From Galbibacter pacificus (GTDB lineage: Bacteria; Bacteroidota; Bacteroidia; Flavobacteriales; Flavobacteriaceae), in contig NZ_JAPMUA010000002.1 of assembly GCF_029603155.1 (NCBI RefSeq), positions 62,001-126,000 on the forward strand: 64,000 bases of DNA, written 5' to 3'. How positions within the stretch are numbered: the first letter of the stretch is position 1; every line of letters begins with the position of its first letter. Below are positions 1-8,209 of the stretch, piece by piece. The position numbers and the translations under genes were made by a program. Below the pieces are notes generated by a model. That model saw only the letters and a program-made list of their open reading frames with translations. It had not been told where the DNA came from and ran no database searches.

Positions 1-392
1 TCGGTAATGCCTTGGTCTTTTAAAATTTGGGCAATCTTGCTTTTGGATTTGAAAATGGCCAATAACAAATGCTCAACCGAAACAAACTCGTCGTTCATTT
101 TCTTTGCAATGATACTTGCTTCGTTCAATGTTGCCCCTGCATCACGGGACAGCATAAGTTCTCCGCCTTCTACCTTGGAAAAACTATTTAAGGTACTGTC
201 TAAAACCTGCTTGAGCAAGGGTACATTTACGTTTAGTTTTTTTAAGATGAAGGGAAGCACGTTCTCGTCAACATCAAACAAGGCTTTAAAAATATGCTCG
301 TTCTCTATTTGTTGATGCCCATAACCCTGCGCAATTTGCTGGGCCTGTTGAATGGCTTCTTGAGATTTTATTGTAAAATTATTTAAGTTCAT
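1..392 (-). CDS. clpB: ClpB disaggregase, N-terminal part (cut by window edge)
   Basis: This is the first ~130 codons of the ATP-dependent chaperone ClpB, which works with DnaK to rescue aggregated proteins in the cytoplasm. The protein begins MNLNNFTIKSQEAIQQAQQ and continues through the paired helical repeats of the Clp N-domain (motifs such as NEHIFKALF and VEHLLLAIF). The AAA+ modules lie outside the window. The start at 392 is the only ATG that gives the canonical ClpB N-terminus. The gene is divergent from ytxJ, and the shared upstream region holds two TGTCA-TTT-TGACA-like palindromes that may be its stress control site. The identification is from the N-domain only but the match to the family is close. 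Confidence 0.9.
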   Translation of the reverse strand, partial: MNLNNFTIKSQEAIQQAQQIAQGYGHQQIENEHIFKALFDVDENVLPFILKKLNVNVPLLKQVLDSTLNSFSKVEGGELMLSRDAGATLNEASIIAKKMNDEFVSVEHLLLAIFKSKSKIAQILKDQGIT

Positions 393-456
393 ATGTATTT
401 TTGTATGTTAATTACTTTTCTTTGTTTTAGCAATTTGCGTTCCGATTTCAATAACT

Positions 457-500
457 GTCATTTTGACATTTTTCTAAGAAAAATAAACGTCATTTTGACA
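457..500. promoter_or_regulatory. Two tandem TGTCATTTTGACA palindromes between clpB and ytxJ
   Basis: A perfect inverted repeat TGTCA-TTT-TGACA lies at 457-469, and a second copy differing only in its first base (CGTCATTTTGACA) at 488-500. Their centres are 31 bp apart, about three helical turns, so both would face the same side of the DNA. They sit in the divergent clpB/ytxJ control region. The spacing and symmetry suggest a dimeric regulator; its identity is not known from the sequence. It is not a CIRCE element. Confidence 0.5.
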
Positions 501-542
501 TTTTTATGAATAATGTAGTAGGAAAATAGATACTTTAAAGTT

Positions 543-929
543 ATGAATTTTTTTAAATCTATCTTTGGAAGCTCCGAAGAAAACAATAAAAAAAGCCTTG
601 TATGGAATCCTTTAAATTCCATGGAACAGCTTGATGAAATTATAGAAGAATCCCGATCTGTCTGCGCGGTTATATTCAAGCATAGTACCCGTTGTGGCAT
701 TAGCAGGTTTGCATTGAACAATTTTGAAGCTTCTTACGATATTCCGGAAGCCTCGGCAAAGTTGTATTTTTTGGATATTTTAGCGTATCGGGACATATCA
801 ATTGCGGTGGCCGAAAAATTCGACATCGTTCACGAAAGTCCGCAATTATTGCTTATAAAAGGCGGAAAGGTTGTCCATAATGAATCCCATGGACAGATTG
901 ACGCCAGAGAAATTGCAAAATTTGTATAG
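543..929 (+). CDS. ytxJ: YtxJ-type monothiol bacilliredoxin-like protein
   Basis: A 128-residue cytoplasmic thioredoxin-fold protein of the YtxJ (DUF2847) family, which is linked to bacillithiol-dependent thiol redox in Firmicutes and Bacteroidota. The active-site segment HSTRCGIS (about residues 47-54) has a single cysteine in the CxxS arrangement, followed by the typical ESPQLLLIKGGKVV strand-turn and a C-terminal helix. Length and motif fit the family. It is divergent from clpB and followed one base after its stop by an acetyltransferase gene, so the two are probably co-transcribed. A role in de-bacillithiolation is inferred from the family. Confidence 0.85.
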   Translation: MNFFKSIFGSSEENNKKSLVWNPLNSMEQLDEIIEESRSVCAVIFKHSTRCGISRFALNNFEASYDIPEASAKLYFLDILAYRDISIAVAEKFDIVHESPQLLLIKGGKVVHNESHGQIDAREIAKFV

Positions 930-930
930 C

Positions 931-1380
931 ATGCTCGTTTACCGAAGGACAACGTCTACCGATAAGGACTTTATTTCCTTGGTTGGGAAATTAGATAAAC
1001 ATTTGGCCAAAAAGAATGGTGAAAATCAGGAGTTTTATGGTCAGTTTAATACCCTTGACGCCATAAAACATGTTGTATTGGCGTATAATGGCAAGATGGC
1101 CGTTGGCTGCGGGGCCATAAAGCAGTATAATCCTGAAGTTATGGAAGTAAAGAGGATGTATACCCGTGCCGAATACAGGGGTAAGGGAATTGCACTGTCA
1201 GTACTTAACGAACTGGAAAAATGGGCTGTGGAATTGGGGTTTTCAAAGTGTGTTTTGGAAACCGACAAGGATAATGCCGGGGCCATACATATATATAGAA
1301 AAAACGGATATTTACCAATCCCTAATTATGGGCAATATCAAGGTGTAGCTATGAGCGTATGTTTTGAAAAAGCGTTGTAA
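931..1380 (+). CDS. GNAT family N-acetyltransferase
   Basis: A 149-residue GCN5-related acetyltransferase. The acetyl-CoA loop is recognisable in YRGKGIALSVLNELEKWA (about residues 88-105), with the following ETDKDNAGAIHIYRKNGY strand-helix region typical of the fold. An upstream in-frame ATG at 871 would overlap ytxJ by 59 bp; I prefer the ATG at 931, which lies one base after the ytxJ stop and removes a tail that matches nothing in the family. The substrate cannot be told; small-molecule or peptide amines are possible. Its stop codon abuts the stop of the convergent second acetyltransferase gene with no spacer. Confidence 0.75.
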   Translation: MLVYRRTTSTDKDFISLVGKLDKHLAKKNGENQEFYGQFNTLDAIKHVVLAYNGKMAVGCGAIKQYNPEVMEVKRMYTRAEYRGKGIALSVLNELEKWAVELGFSKCVLETDKDNAGAIHIYRKNGYLPIPNYGQYQGVAMSVCFEKAL

Positions 1381-1872
1381 TTACCTATTGAGGTGGTTTG
1401 TTGGGTACAAAGCAACATCCAATTCCATTTTAATATCGGCCCGCATGTATGGATTGTCTTTTTCCAACGGTACTTCCTTAAAACCATATTTTCGGTACAG
1501 ATAAATGGCATTTTCCAGTTTGGTGCTGGAGTACAGGACAACTTTTTTAAACGTTTGTTCTTTTGCATGGCTTATGCAAAACTGTAATAATTTCTGACCA
1601 ATTTTATGGCCGCGGTAGTTGGGAGAAACTGCCATTTTGGTAAGCTCGAATACCCCACTTTCTATTTTCATAAGGGCAAAACAGCCAACAATGACATTGT
1701 TGAGTCTCGCAAAAAATATGGCCCCGCCCTTGTCTATAATGTTTTCCTTGCAATGAAGCAGTACATCGTGGTCATGGGGTTCTACAACAAAAAACCTTTC
1801 AAGCCATTCTATGTTCAGGTTTTTAAAATCAATAGCATATTCCTGCCGGAAGGGAATTATTTCAACGTTCAT
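1381..1872 (-). CDS. GNAT family N-acetyltransferase
   Basis: A 163-residue GNAT protein with a CoA-binding motif NYRGHKIGQKLLQFCI (about residues 85-100) and the downstream KLENAIYLYRKYGF segment of the fold. The start codon follows directly on the TAA stop of the formimidoylglutamase gene, so translation is probably coupled and both belong to one transcript. It is unrelated in detail to the acetyltransferase that converges on it at 1380. The substrate is unknown; pairing with a histidine-degradation gene is not enough to assign one. Confidence 0.75.
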   Translation of the reverse strand: MNVEIIPFRQEYAIDFKNLNIEWLERFFVVEPHDHDVLLHCKENIIDKGGAIFFARLNNVIVGCFALMKIESGVFELTKMAVSPNYRGHKIGQKLLQFCISHAKEQTFKKVVLYSSTKLENAIYLYRKYGFKEVPLEKDNPYMRADIKMELDVALYPTNHLNR

Positions 1873-2889
1873 TTATTTTCTTATATAATCGGATACCAAA
1901 TACGCAATGGCCTTGCCCACTTGGGTTATTTCGGTATTGTTTTTTGTATTGGGTGCCGCTTCACAAATATGTATGTAGGCATTGTTTTTACTTTTTTTAC
2001 CTTTAAAAACAATCTCCCGCACCATATTTAATGATAAACCAGAACTTGTCCTGGCGCTGCTGGGCATCCCTTCGATAGAGTCCATATCGATTTCCAGGCC
2101 GTATTTTTCGGTTTTTATAAAGTCTATGGCCTCATTGAGTTCAAAATCAAAACCTTTGTCCCTTCTTATAAAAAGGTCTTCAAAAGTACTGTACTTGATC
2201 TTTTTTTTCTTTTCAATGGCCTTGAATATTTTTTTTGATGTATAATTTTCATGTATTCCAAAAATATAGTAATTGTTTAAAAAACCTTCGTGGAAAGCAT
2301 ACGAAAACCCGTTCCCGCTATGCCTTCCTTCCCGTTTTCTAAAATCGGTATGCGCATCTACGTTCAGGCAGTTAACTGCACTTCCCGTTGCGAGCGAGGT
2401 GCCTTTTAGCAATCCGTAGGCATTATTATGGCCACCGCCAACAACAATGGCCTTTTTGCCACTGGCTGTTATTTTATATATAAGGTCGGCCACCTCTTTG
2501 TCTATGCTTTCGGTAATCTTTCTGGCTTCTTCTATTTTTTCTTCACCGCTCAAGGAATCTATATATTCAAGTTCCCCAGAAAAATCAAGATGTCCAAGTA
2601 AAAGTATTTTGTTTCCTTTTGTGTGGCTGTTATGCTGTATGTTTAAAATAAAGGGCAGGGCAGTATTCCATGCATTTCGGGTACCGGTCTTGCCTAAATT
2701 TGCGGAAACGCCAATATCTTCGGGTATTCCCAGTAATACATACTTAGCATCAGAACTGCTAAGCTGTGTCTCCAAAGTATCGTTTACATGAAGCAGTTCA
2801 ATGTGTTCCCCCAGCTTTTGCTCTCCCTTTCTGGGAGCAATTAAAGTAGTTATTTTTTTTAGGTCGTATACAACCAAATTAGATGCCAT
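1873..2889 (-). CDS. hutG: Formimidoylglutamase (arginase/ureohydrolase family)
   Basis: Likely hydrolyses N-formimidoyl-L-glutamate to glutamate and formamide, the last step of one histidine degradation route. The binuclear manganese ligands of the ureohydrolase fold are all present: H154 (GGGHNNAYG), D178, H180 and D182 (NVDAHTDFR), and D268 and D270 (EIDMDS). The 338-residue length suits the Bacteroidota HutG group, which is longer than arginase at the N-terminus. hutI lies 1.7 kb upstream on the same strand but is separated by gluconokinase and a plus-strand gene, so this is a split hut locus; hutH and hutU are not in the window. An agmatinase-like activity is the main alternative. Confidence 0.8.
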   Translation of the reverse strand: MASNLVVYDLKKITTLIAPRKGEQKLGEHIELLHVNDTLETQLSSSDAKYVLLGIPEDIGVSANLGKTGTRNAWNTALPFILNIQHNSHTKGNKILLLGHLDFSGELEYIDSLSGEEKIEEARKITESIDKEVADLIYKITASGKKAIVVGGGHNNAYGLLKGTSLATGSAVNCLNVDAHTDFRKREGRHSGNGFSYAFHEGFLNNYYIFGIHENYTSKKIFKAIEKKKKIKYSTFEDLFIRRDKGFDFELNEAIDFIKTEKYGLEIDMDSIEGMPSSARTSSGLSLNMVREIVFKGKKSKNNAYIHICEAAPNTKNNTEITQVGKAIAYLVSDYIRK

Positions 2890-3020
2890 AAGATAATGTT
2901 AAGGTACAATTAAAAGAATGTAAATAATCTAAATCTTTTTTTTATGCGTATATATATTCGTAAAGCAATTTAAAAAAGATTGATTAAATTGCTGAACCAA
3001 ATTTTAAAAAAAACAAACTT

Positions 3021-3923
3021 ATGACAGAAACAAAGAACAATAATGGTTTAAAAGTTATAGCAGGTTTGCTAGCTGCCGCTTTAATCGGTACCCTTATTTA
3101 TACAGTTAGCCTGTATAACAATAAGAAAGAAACAACACAGAAGCTTAATAAAGAGAAAAACCTCGTGATAGATGACCTTAATAACTTAAAGTCGGATTAC
3201 GACAGGGCTATTTCAGAAAGTGAATCGGCAAATGCCGAATTGGTAGAAGCACGTAATAAAATTGCTACCTATATAGACTCTGTAAAACAAATGAAAGCCG
3301 ATATAAGCTCGCTTTCCCGTTATAGAAGGCAGGTACAGCAACTTACCAAAGAACGCGAATATTTGCTTGCCCAAAACGATTCGCTTAGAACGTCAAATAC
3401 CATGTTGGCCATGCAAAGAGACAGCACGAAAGTTGCTTTACAAGAGCAGTCCATGTTTGCAGATTCTTTAATTATGCAAAACACACAATTGGCCAAGGTT
3501 GTAGAAACCGGAGCTGCTTTAGGGCTTTCAAAATTTTCTGCTGAAGCCGTAAAAGAGCGTAATAGCGGTAAAATTGTTTCGGTAAAAAACAACAGAAGGG
3601 CAGATAAACTTAAAATATGCTATACCGTAGGTGCCAATAAAATTACAAAGCCAGGTGCTAAGCAGTTTTATATCCAGGTAACAGACCCTCAAGGGACTAT
3701 AATGGGAGAACGTGCCGTAGCCGCCAAAGAAGGCGATGAAACTACCGAGTCTGTAAGTGTGACTTATAGCAAGGCTTCCAGCTTTTATTATGAAAATACT
3801 ACGTTGGATGTATGCGATTTTATCAATAAAGAAGGGGAAGATTTTGTTGAAGGAAAATATAGCGTTGTAGTGTACGACCAGAATTTAAAAGAACTGGGTT
3901 CTACTGAGTTTGACCTACGCTAA
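3021..3923 (+). CDS. Membrane-anchored coiled-coil protein, unknown function
   Basis: A 300-residue protein conserved in style with many flavobacterial hypothetical proteins. One N-terminal membrane segment (about residues 10-28, VIAGLLAAALIGTLIYTV) is followed by a long coiled coil (about 35-160, rich in K, E, L, Q, N). A compact C-terminal domain of about 110 residues carries the tail VEGKYSVVVYDQNLKELGS. The likely topology is a short cytoplasmic end with the coiled coil and C-terminal domain in the periplasm. It is monocistronic, transcribed against hutG, and ends at a strong terminator. A cell-division or envelope-spacing role is possible, but nothing in the sequence proves it. Confidence 0.75.
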   Translation: MTETKNNNGLKVIAGLLAAALIGTLIYTVSLYNNKKETTQKLNKEKNLVIDDLNNLKSDYDRAISESESANAELVEARNKIATYIDSVKQMKADISSLSRYRRQVQQLTKEREYLLAQNDSLRTSNTMLAMQRDSTKVALQEQSMFADSLIMQNTQLAKVVETGAALGLSKFSAEAVKERNSGKIVSVKNNRRADKLKICYTVGANKITKPGAKQFYIQVTDPQGTIMGERAVAAKEGDETTESVSVTYSKASSFYYENTTLDVCDFINKEGEDFVEGKYSVVVYDQNLKELGSTEFDLR

Positions 3924-3952
3924 ACATAGTAACTAACCAATTTACATAGAGA

Positions 3953-3987
3953 AGCATCAGTTGTCCTTTCAACTGATGCTTTTTTTA
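3953..3987 (+). terminator. Rho-independent terminator
   Basis: A perfect 11-bp stem AGCATCAGTTG/CAACTGATGCT with a 6-nt loop, followed by seven T residues. It ends the coiled-coil gene and sits 6 bp before the 3' end of the convergent gluconokinase gene. Confidence 0.9.
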
Positions 3988-3992
3988 TAAAA

Positions 3993-4496
3993 TTATGGCA
4001 ATTGCTCCACGATTTTTTCCACAATTGCAGTCGGCGTATTGTCAATGTCCATTGTAATTGCATCTTTTGGGGGCTGTAAGGCTTCAAATTGTGATTTAAG
4101 CAGCGATGCAGGCATAAAATGAGACTTCCGCTTGCCCAAGCGTTCTTGTATAAGTTCAAAAGTGCCCAAAAGATACACAAACACCATTTGTTCTTTAATG
4201 CCGTTTTGCAAAATGGCCCTGTAAGATTGTTTCAGGGCAGAACAGGCCACAATACAGCTTTTGCCCTGTTTAATGTTTTTGGTGCAAAACTTATTAATTT
4301 CCTGTAGCCAGCCTAAACGGTCCTGGTCGTTTAAAGGATGCCCGGCCACCATCTTGTCTATATTTTTCTGCGGATGAAAACTATCGCCATCGGCAAAGGG
4401 AATGTTGGTTTTGGATGAAAGCAGTTCGCCAATGGTTGTTTTTCCCGATCCGGAAACCCCCATAATTATGATGGCTATTGGTTGAGTGGTCTTCAT
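3993..4496 (-). CDS. gntK: Gluconokinase
   Basis: A 167-residue cytoplasmic P-loop kinase that phosphorylates D-gluconate to 6-phosphogluconate. The Walker A motif GVSGSGKTT is at residues 13-21, followed by the family motif FADGDSFHP (substrate-binding region) and the DQDRLGWL segment typical of GntK. Length matches the E. coli type. No gluconate permease or dehydratase gene is nearby, so it is an orphan, presumably feeding the pentose phosphate or Entner-Doudoroff pathway. A short tandem repeat array separates it from hutI, which lies upstream on the same strand. Confidence 0.9.
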   Translation of the reverse strand: MKTTQPIAIIIMGVSGSGKTTIGELLSSKTNIPFADGDSFHPQKNIDKMVAGHPLNDQDRLGWLQEINKFCTKNIKQGKSCIVACSALKQSYRAILQNGIKEQMVFVYLLGTFELIQERLGKRKSHFMPASLLKSQFEALQPPKDAITMDIDNTPTAIVEKIVEQLP

Positions 4497-4504
4497 GTGT
4501 TTTT

Positions 4505-4573
4505 ATAAGTTTGAAAGTTGTAAAGTTTGAAAGTTGAATGTTAGAAAGTTGAATGTTAGAAAGTTGAATGTTG
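4505..4573. repeat. 15-bp tandem repeat array
   Basis: Three units of GAAAGTTGAATGTTA (4529-4543 and 4544-4558 identical, 4559-4573 with a last-base change) are preceded by two looser units of the form aGTTTGAAAGTTG. The array lies between the gntK start and the hutI stop. It probably arose by slippage and carries no reading frame of note. Confidence 0.85.
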
Positions 4574-4599
4574 ATTTTTTATAAGTAACTTGTTTAGAA

Positions 4600-5838
4600 T
4601 TACGATACAAACTCTCCGTTTATCATCACCTTATCTATATTGTTGTTCCCAAAATCGTATGGTAAAAATCCGTATGAAGGTATTTCCTTGGTTAAAATAA
4701 TATTTGCTTTCTTTCCTTTGGTAATACTTCCGTGGGTTCTGGATACGCCCATGGCATGGGCACCGTTTATGGTAGCCGCGTTAATGGCCTCTGCCGGGGT
4801 AAGCTTCATTTTTATGCAGGCGGCCGCAACAACTTGGTTCATGTTTCCGCTGGGCGATGAACCGGGGTTGTAATCGGTTGCCAGAACAAAAGGCAGTCCT
4901 GCTTCAATAAGCTTTCTTCCCGGAGCATAAGGAATGCTCAGGAAATAAGAGCATAACGGAAGCCCCACGGGCATGGTCCCGGTATTTTTTAGGGCTTCAA
5001 TATCTTCATCTGGCATTACCTCCAAATGGTCTACCGTTAGTGCACGGTGCTTTACGGCAGCTTGAATCCCTCCAATGGCATTAAATTGGTTTACATGGAC
5101 TTTGGGTGTCAACCCATGTGTTTTTGCGGCTTCTAAAATGGCTTCCATATCGGCTACCGAGAAATAGCCTTTTTCGCAAAACACATCAATATAATCGGCC
5201 AGTTTGCTTTTGCCAACTTCCGGTAAAATTTCGTCAATTACCTTTTGTACATACCCGTCTTTATTGTTTTTATAGTTTTCGGGAACGGCATGGGCACCCA
5301 AAAAGGTGCTTTTTATGGTTGCCGGATAGTTTTCCTTTAACTTTTTTATTATGTTGAGCATTTTTATTTCTGCTTCGGCGGTAAGTCCGTAACCGCTTTT
5401 TATCTCAATGGCCCCGGTGCCCAGTTTCATAACATTTTCCAGCCGTTTTCTGGATTGTTCATAAAGTTCTTCTTCCAGGGTTTGTTGCAGGGTTTTTGCC
5501 GAATTTAAAATCCCGCCTCCTTTATTGGCAATTTCTTCATAAGTCAACCCGTTTATCCGGTCTACAAATTCCTGCTCGCGGTTTCCGGCATATACCAAAT
5601 GTGTATGGCTGTCGCACCATGTAGGGAGTATCGTTTTTCCGGTAGCATCAATTACTTCATCTGCATTTTTTGTATCGGCCGAGCCCATGGTCCCATATGC
5701 TGCAATGGTATCGCCTTCAACAAGGAGAAAGGCATTTTTAAGGCTTGGCAATACCTTCATGTCCTTTCCGCTTACTTTAAGGATGTTGGCTTCCCTTACT
5801 TGCAATAATTCTTTTATATTTATGAACAATCGTTTCAT
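4600..5838 (-). CDS. hutI: Imidazolonepropionase
   Basis: Hydrolyses 4-imidazolone-5-propionate to N-formimidoyl-L-glutamate, the step before hutG. The 412-residue protein is a metal-dependent amidohydrolase: the metal motif SHTH gives H78 and H80 (CDSHTHLVYAG), a later metal-ligand region is VHVNQFN, and the family signature ATDYNPGSSPSGNM lies near residue 320 with the metal-binding Asp. The product of HutI is the substrate of HutG encoded nearby, which supports both calls. It is divergent from pta, with 227 bp between. Confidence 0.93.
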   Translation of the reverse strand: MKRLFINIKELLQVREANILKVSGKDMKVLPSLKNAFLLVEGDTIAAYGTMGSADTKNADEVIDATGKTILPTWCDSHTHLVYAGNREQEFVDRINGLTYEEIANKGGGILNSAKTLQQTLEEELYEQSRKRLENVMKLGTGAIEIKSGYGLTAEAEIKMLNIIKKLKENYPATIKSTFLGAHAVPENYKNNKDGYVQKVIDEILPEVGKSKLADYIDVFCEKGYFSVADMEAILEAAKTHGLTPKVHVNQFNAIGGIQAAVKHRALTVDHLEVMPDEDIEALKNTGTMPVGLPLCSYFLSIPYAPGRKLIEAGLPFVLATDYNPGSSPSGNMNQVVAAACIKMKLTPAEAINAATINGAHAMGVSRTHGSITKGKKANIILTKEIPSYGFLPYDFGNNNIDKVMINGEFVS

Positions 5839-5992
5839 GTATATTGAAATTAATTAAAATTCAGCTGTTTGCACAAAAAATGAAATCTTAATTTTTGCTG
5901 AACAAAGTTTAAATTTCCGTGCGGACATCTTTATAAATTCAAATTAGGCGATAAAGGTATTAAAACATTTAGGAAAGCTGTTTTATATAGCG

Positions 5993-6000
5993 TATTTTTG
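5993..6000 (+). promoter_or_regulatory. Candidate Bacteroidota -7 element for pta-ackA
   Basis: TATTTTTG matches the TAnnTTTG -7 consensus of the Bacteroidota housekeeping sigma factor. It lies 66 bp before the pta start. No convincing -33 TTG is visible at the right distance, so the call is tentative. Confidence 0.35.
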
Positions 6001-6065
6001 ATATGAAAATGAAAAATATAAGCGATACCATCCCCCGCGTTTATTCCAAATTATAAAAAAGAACA

Positions 6066-8159
6066 ATGAATAAAGGCATTTATATTGCTACGTTAGAATC
6101 CAATAGTGGTAAATCCCTCATAACATTGGGCTTAATGCGCACCTTGTTGGGGAAAACGGCAAAAGTAGGTTATTTTAGGCCGGTTATAGACGATAAAAAA
6201 GGAGAAAAGGACAACCATATAGATACGGTACTTTCTTATTTTGATGTTGATATGTCTTATGATGATGCGTATGCATTTACCAGAAACCAAGTAATCCAGA
6301 AAAGAAATACAGGAAAGTCTGGAGAAATTATCGATACCATTATTCAAAAATACAAGCAACTTGAAGAACAGTTCGACTTTATCTTGGTGGAAGGCTCCGA
6401 TTTTTCTGGTGAAGGAAGCGTTTTTGAGTTCGATGTAAATGTGTTAATAGCCAAGAATCTGGGCATTCCTGCCATTTTGGTTGCCAGTGGCGTGCATAAA
6501 ACAAAAGAAGACTTGGCCGGGAGCTTGCAATTGGCATACAATACATTTATCAATAAAGATGTAAACGTAATAGCGGTCATTGCCAATAAAATAAATGCCG
6601 AAAACTTGGAAGTTGCTAAAAAAGAGCTTAGAAATTTTCTCCCGGAAGATGTGGATGTATTTGCAATTCCGCGGCTAGAATCGCTGGCGAACCCAACTAT
6701 AAAAGAAATTGTTCTGGAGCTGGACGGGAAAGTACTTTTTGGAGAAGAATTCCTGGACAATCAAACAGGGAGTTTTGGTGTTGGGGCCATGCAATTAAGA
6801 AACTACATTACCAAATTAAGGCACAACAGCTTGGTTATTACCCCCGGAGACAGGGCAGACATTATTTTGGGCGCCTTGCAGGCCAACATATCCAGTAATT
6901 ATCCGCGCATATCGGGTATTATTTTAACGGGCGGGCTTATCCCGGAAGAACCTATTTTAAAATTAATAGACGGTTTGTCGCAGGTGGTTCCCATTATTTC
7001 GGTTGAAGGCGGTACATTTGGCGTAACCAATAAGGTAGGGAATATAAAATCGAATATCTATGCGGATAGCATTCCGAAAATAGAAACCTCCATTAGTACT
7101 TTCGAGAGCCATGTTTCCATAGATACGCTTGCAGAACGCCTTACCAGCTTTAAAAAAACAAAAGGGGTTACCCCAAGAATGTTTCAGTACGGACTTATAA
7201 CCCGCGCACGGCAGGCCAAAAAGCACATTGTTCTGCCCGAAGGTACCGACGACAGGATTTTACACGCCACGGCCCGTTTACTGGCCATTGATATTGTAGA
7301 TATTACCTTGCTTGGCGAGAAGGACAAGATCCTGGATAAAATAAACAATCTGGGAATTGTGCTCGATGTTGAAAAACTACATATTGTAAACCCTACAGAA
7401 TCAGAACATTTTAACGATTACGTTACTACTTTCTACGAACTGCGGAAGCATAAAAACGTAAACATGGACATTGCCCGCGATTGGATGAGCGATGTCTCTT
7501 ATTTTGGCACCATGATGATTTACAAAGGGCACGCAGACGGAATGGTCTCTGGCGCGGTACATACCACACAGCATACCATTCGCCCGGCACTTCAGTTTAT
7601 AAAAACCAAACCCGGGGTCTCGGTGGTATCTTCCATATTTTTTATGTGCCTCGAAGATCGTGTGTCTATTTTTGGCGATTGTGCCATTAACCCAAACCCT
7701 ACCGCCGAAGAACTTGCCGAAATTGCCATTTCATCGGCCGAAAGCAGTAGCGCCTTTGGTATCGAACCTAAAATAGCCATGCTTTCCTATTCGTCCGGTA
7801 CATCGGGGAAAGGAGCCGATGTGGACAGGGTGCGGCAGGCCACCGAAATAGTAAAAAGCCAACGCCCGGACTTAAAGGTCGAAGGCCCCATTCAGTACGA
7901 CGCCGCCGTAGACATTACCGTAGGAAAAAGCAAATTGCCCGACTCTGAAGTAGCCGGACAGGCAAGCGTATTGATATTCCCCGACCTGAATACGGGAAAC
8001 AATACCTACAAAGCCGTGCAAAGGGAAACCGGTGCTTTGGCAATAGGCCCCATGTTGCAGGGCCTCAACAAACCGGTGAACGATTTGAGCCGGGGCTGTA
8101 CCGTAGACGATGTTTTTAATACGGTTATTATAACCGCAATACAGGCGCAGGGAATATAA
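6066..8159 (+). CDS. pta: Phosphate acetyltransferase (long form)
   Basis: Interconverts acetyl-CoA and acetyl phosphate in the cytoplasm, the first step of acetate overflow. The 697-residue length is that of the long Pta class: an N-terminal P-loop-like domain (ESNSGKSLITLGL, residues 11-23), a central DRTGG-type regulatory domain (about 215-330), and a C-terminal PTA/PTB catalytic domain (about 370-690) with VLPEGTDDRI and MLSYSSGTSGKG. The acetate kinase gene follows after 50 bp in the same direction, as in most bacteria. The N-terminal domains usually confer allosteric control. Confidence 0.96.
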   Translation: MNKGIYIATLESNSGKSLITLGLMRTLLGKTAKVGYFRPVIDDKKGEKDNHIDTVLSYFDVDMSYDDAYAFTRNQVIQKRNTGKSGEIIDTIIQKYKQLEEQFDFILVEGSDFSGEGSVFEFDVNVLIAKNLGIPAILVASGVHKTKEDLAGSLQLAYNTFINKDVNVIAVIANKINAENLEVAKKELRNFLPEDVDVFAIPRLESLANPTIKEIVLELDGKVLFGEEFLDNQTGSFGVGAMQLRNYITKLRHNSLVITPGDRADIILGALQANISSNYPRISGIILTGGLIPEEPILKLIDGLSQVVPIISVEGGTFGVTNKVGNIKSNIYADSIPKIETSISTFESHVSIDTLAERLTSFKKTKGVTPRMFQYGLITRARQAKKHIVLPEGTDDRILHATARLLAIDIVDITLLGEKDKILDKINNLGIVLDVEKLHIVNPTESEHFNDYVTTFYELRKHKNVNMDIARDWMSDVSYFGTMMIYKGHADGMVSGAVHTTQHTIRPALQFIKTKPGVSVVSSIFFMCLEDRVSIFGDCAINPNPTAEELAEIAISSAESSSAFGIEPKIAMLSYSSGTSGKGADVDRVRQATEIVKSQRPDLKVEGPIQYDAAVDITVGKSKLPDSEVAGQASVLIFPDLNTGNNTYKAVQRETGALAIGPMLQGLNKPVNDLSRGCTVDDVFNTVIITAIQAQGI

Positions 8160-8209
8160 CTGGGAGCAGAAATAAAAATAAAGGAAACAGAGAATTAGAA
8201 TAAGGAAAT

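Noticed and set aside
871..930. Upstream start for the GNAT gene
   Set aside because: Would overlap ytxJ by 59 bp; the ATG at 931 directly after the ytxJ stop gives a normal family N-terminus.
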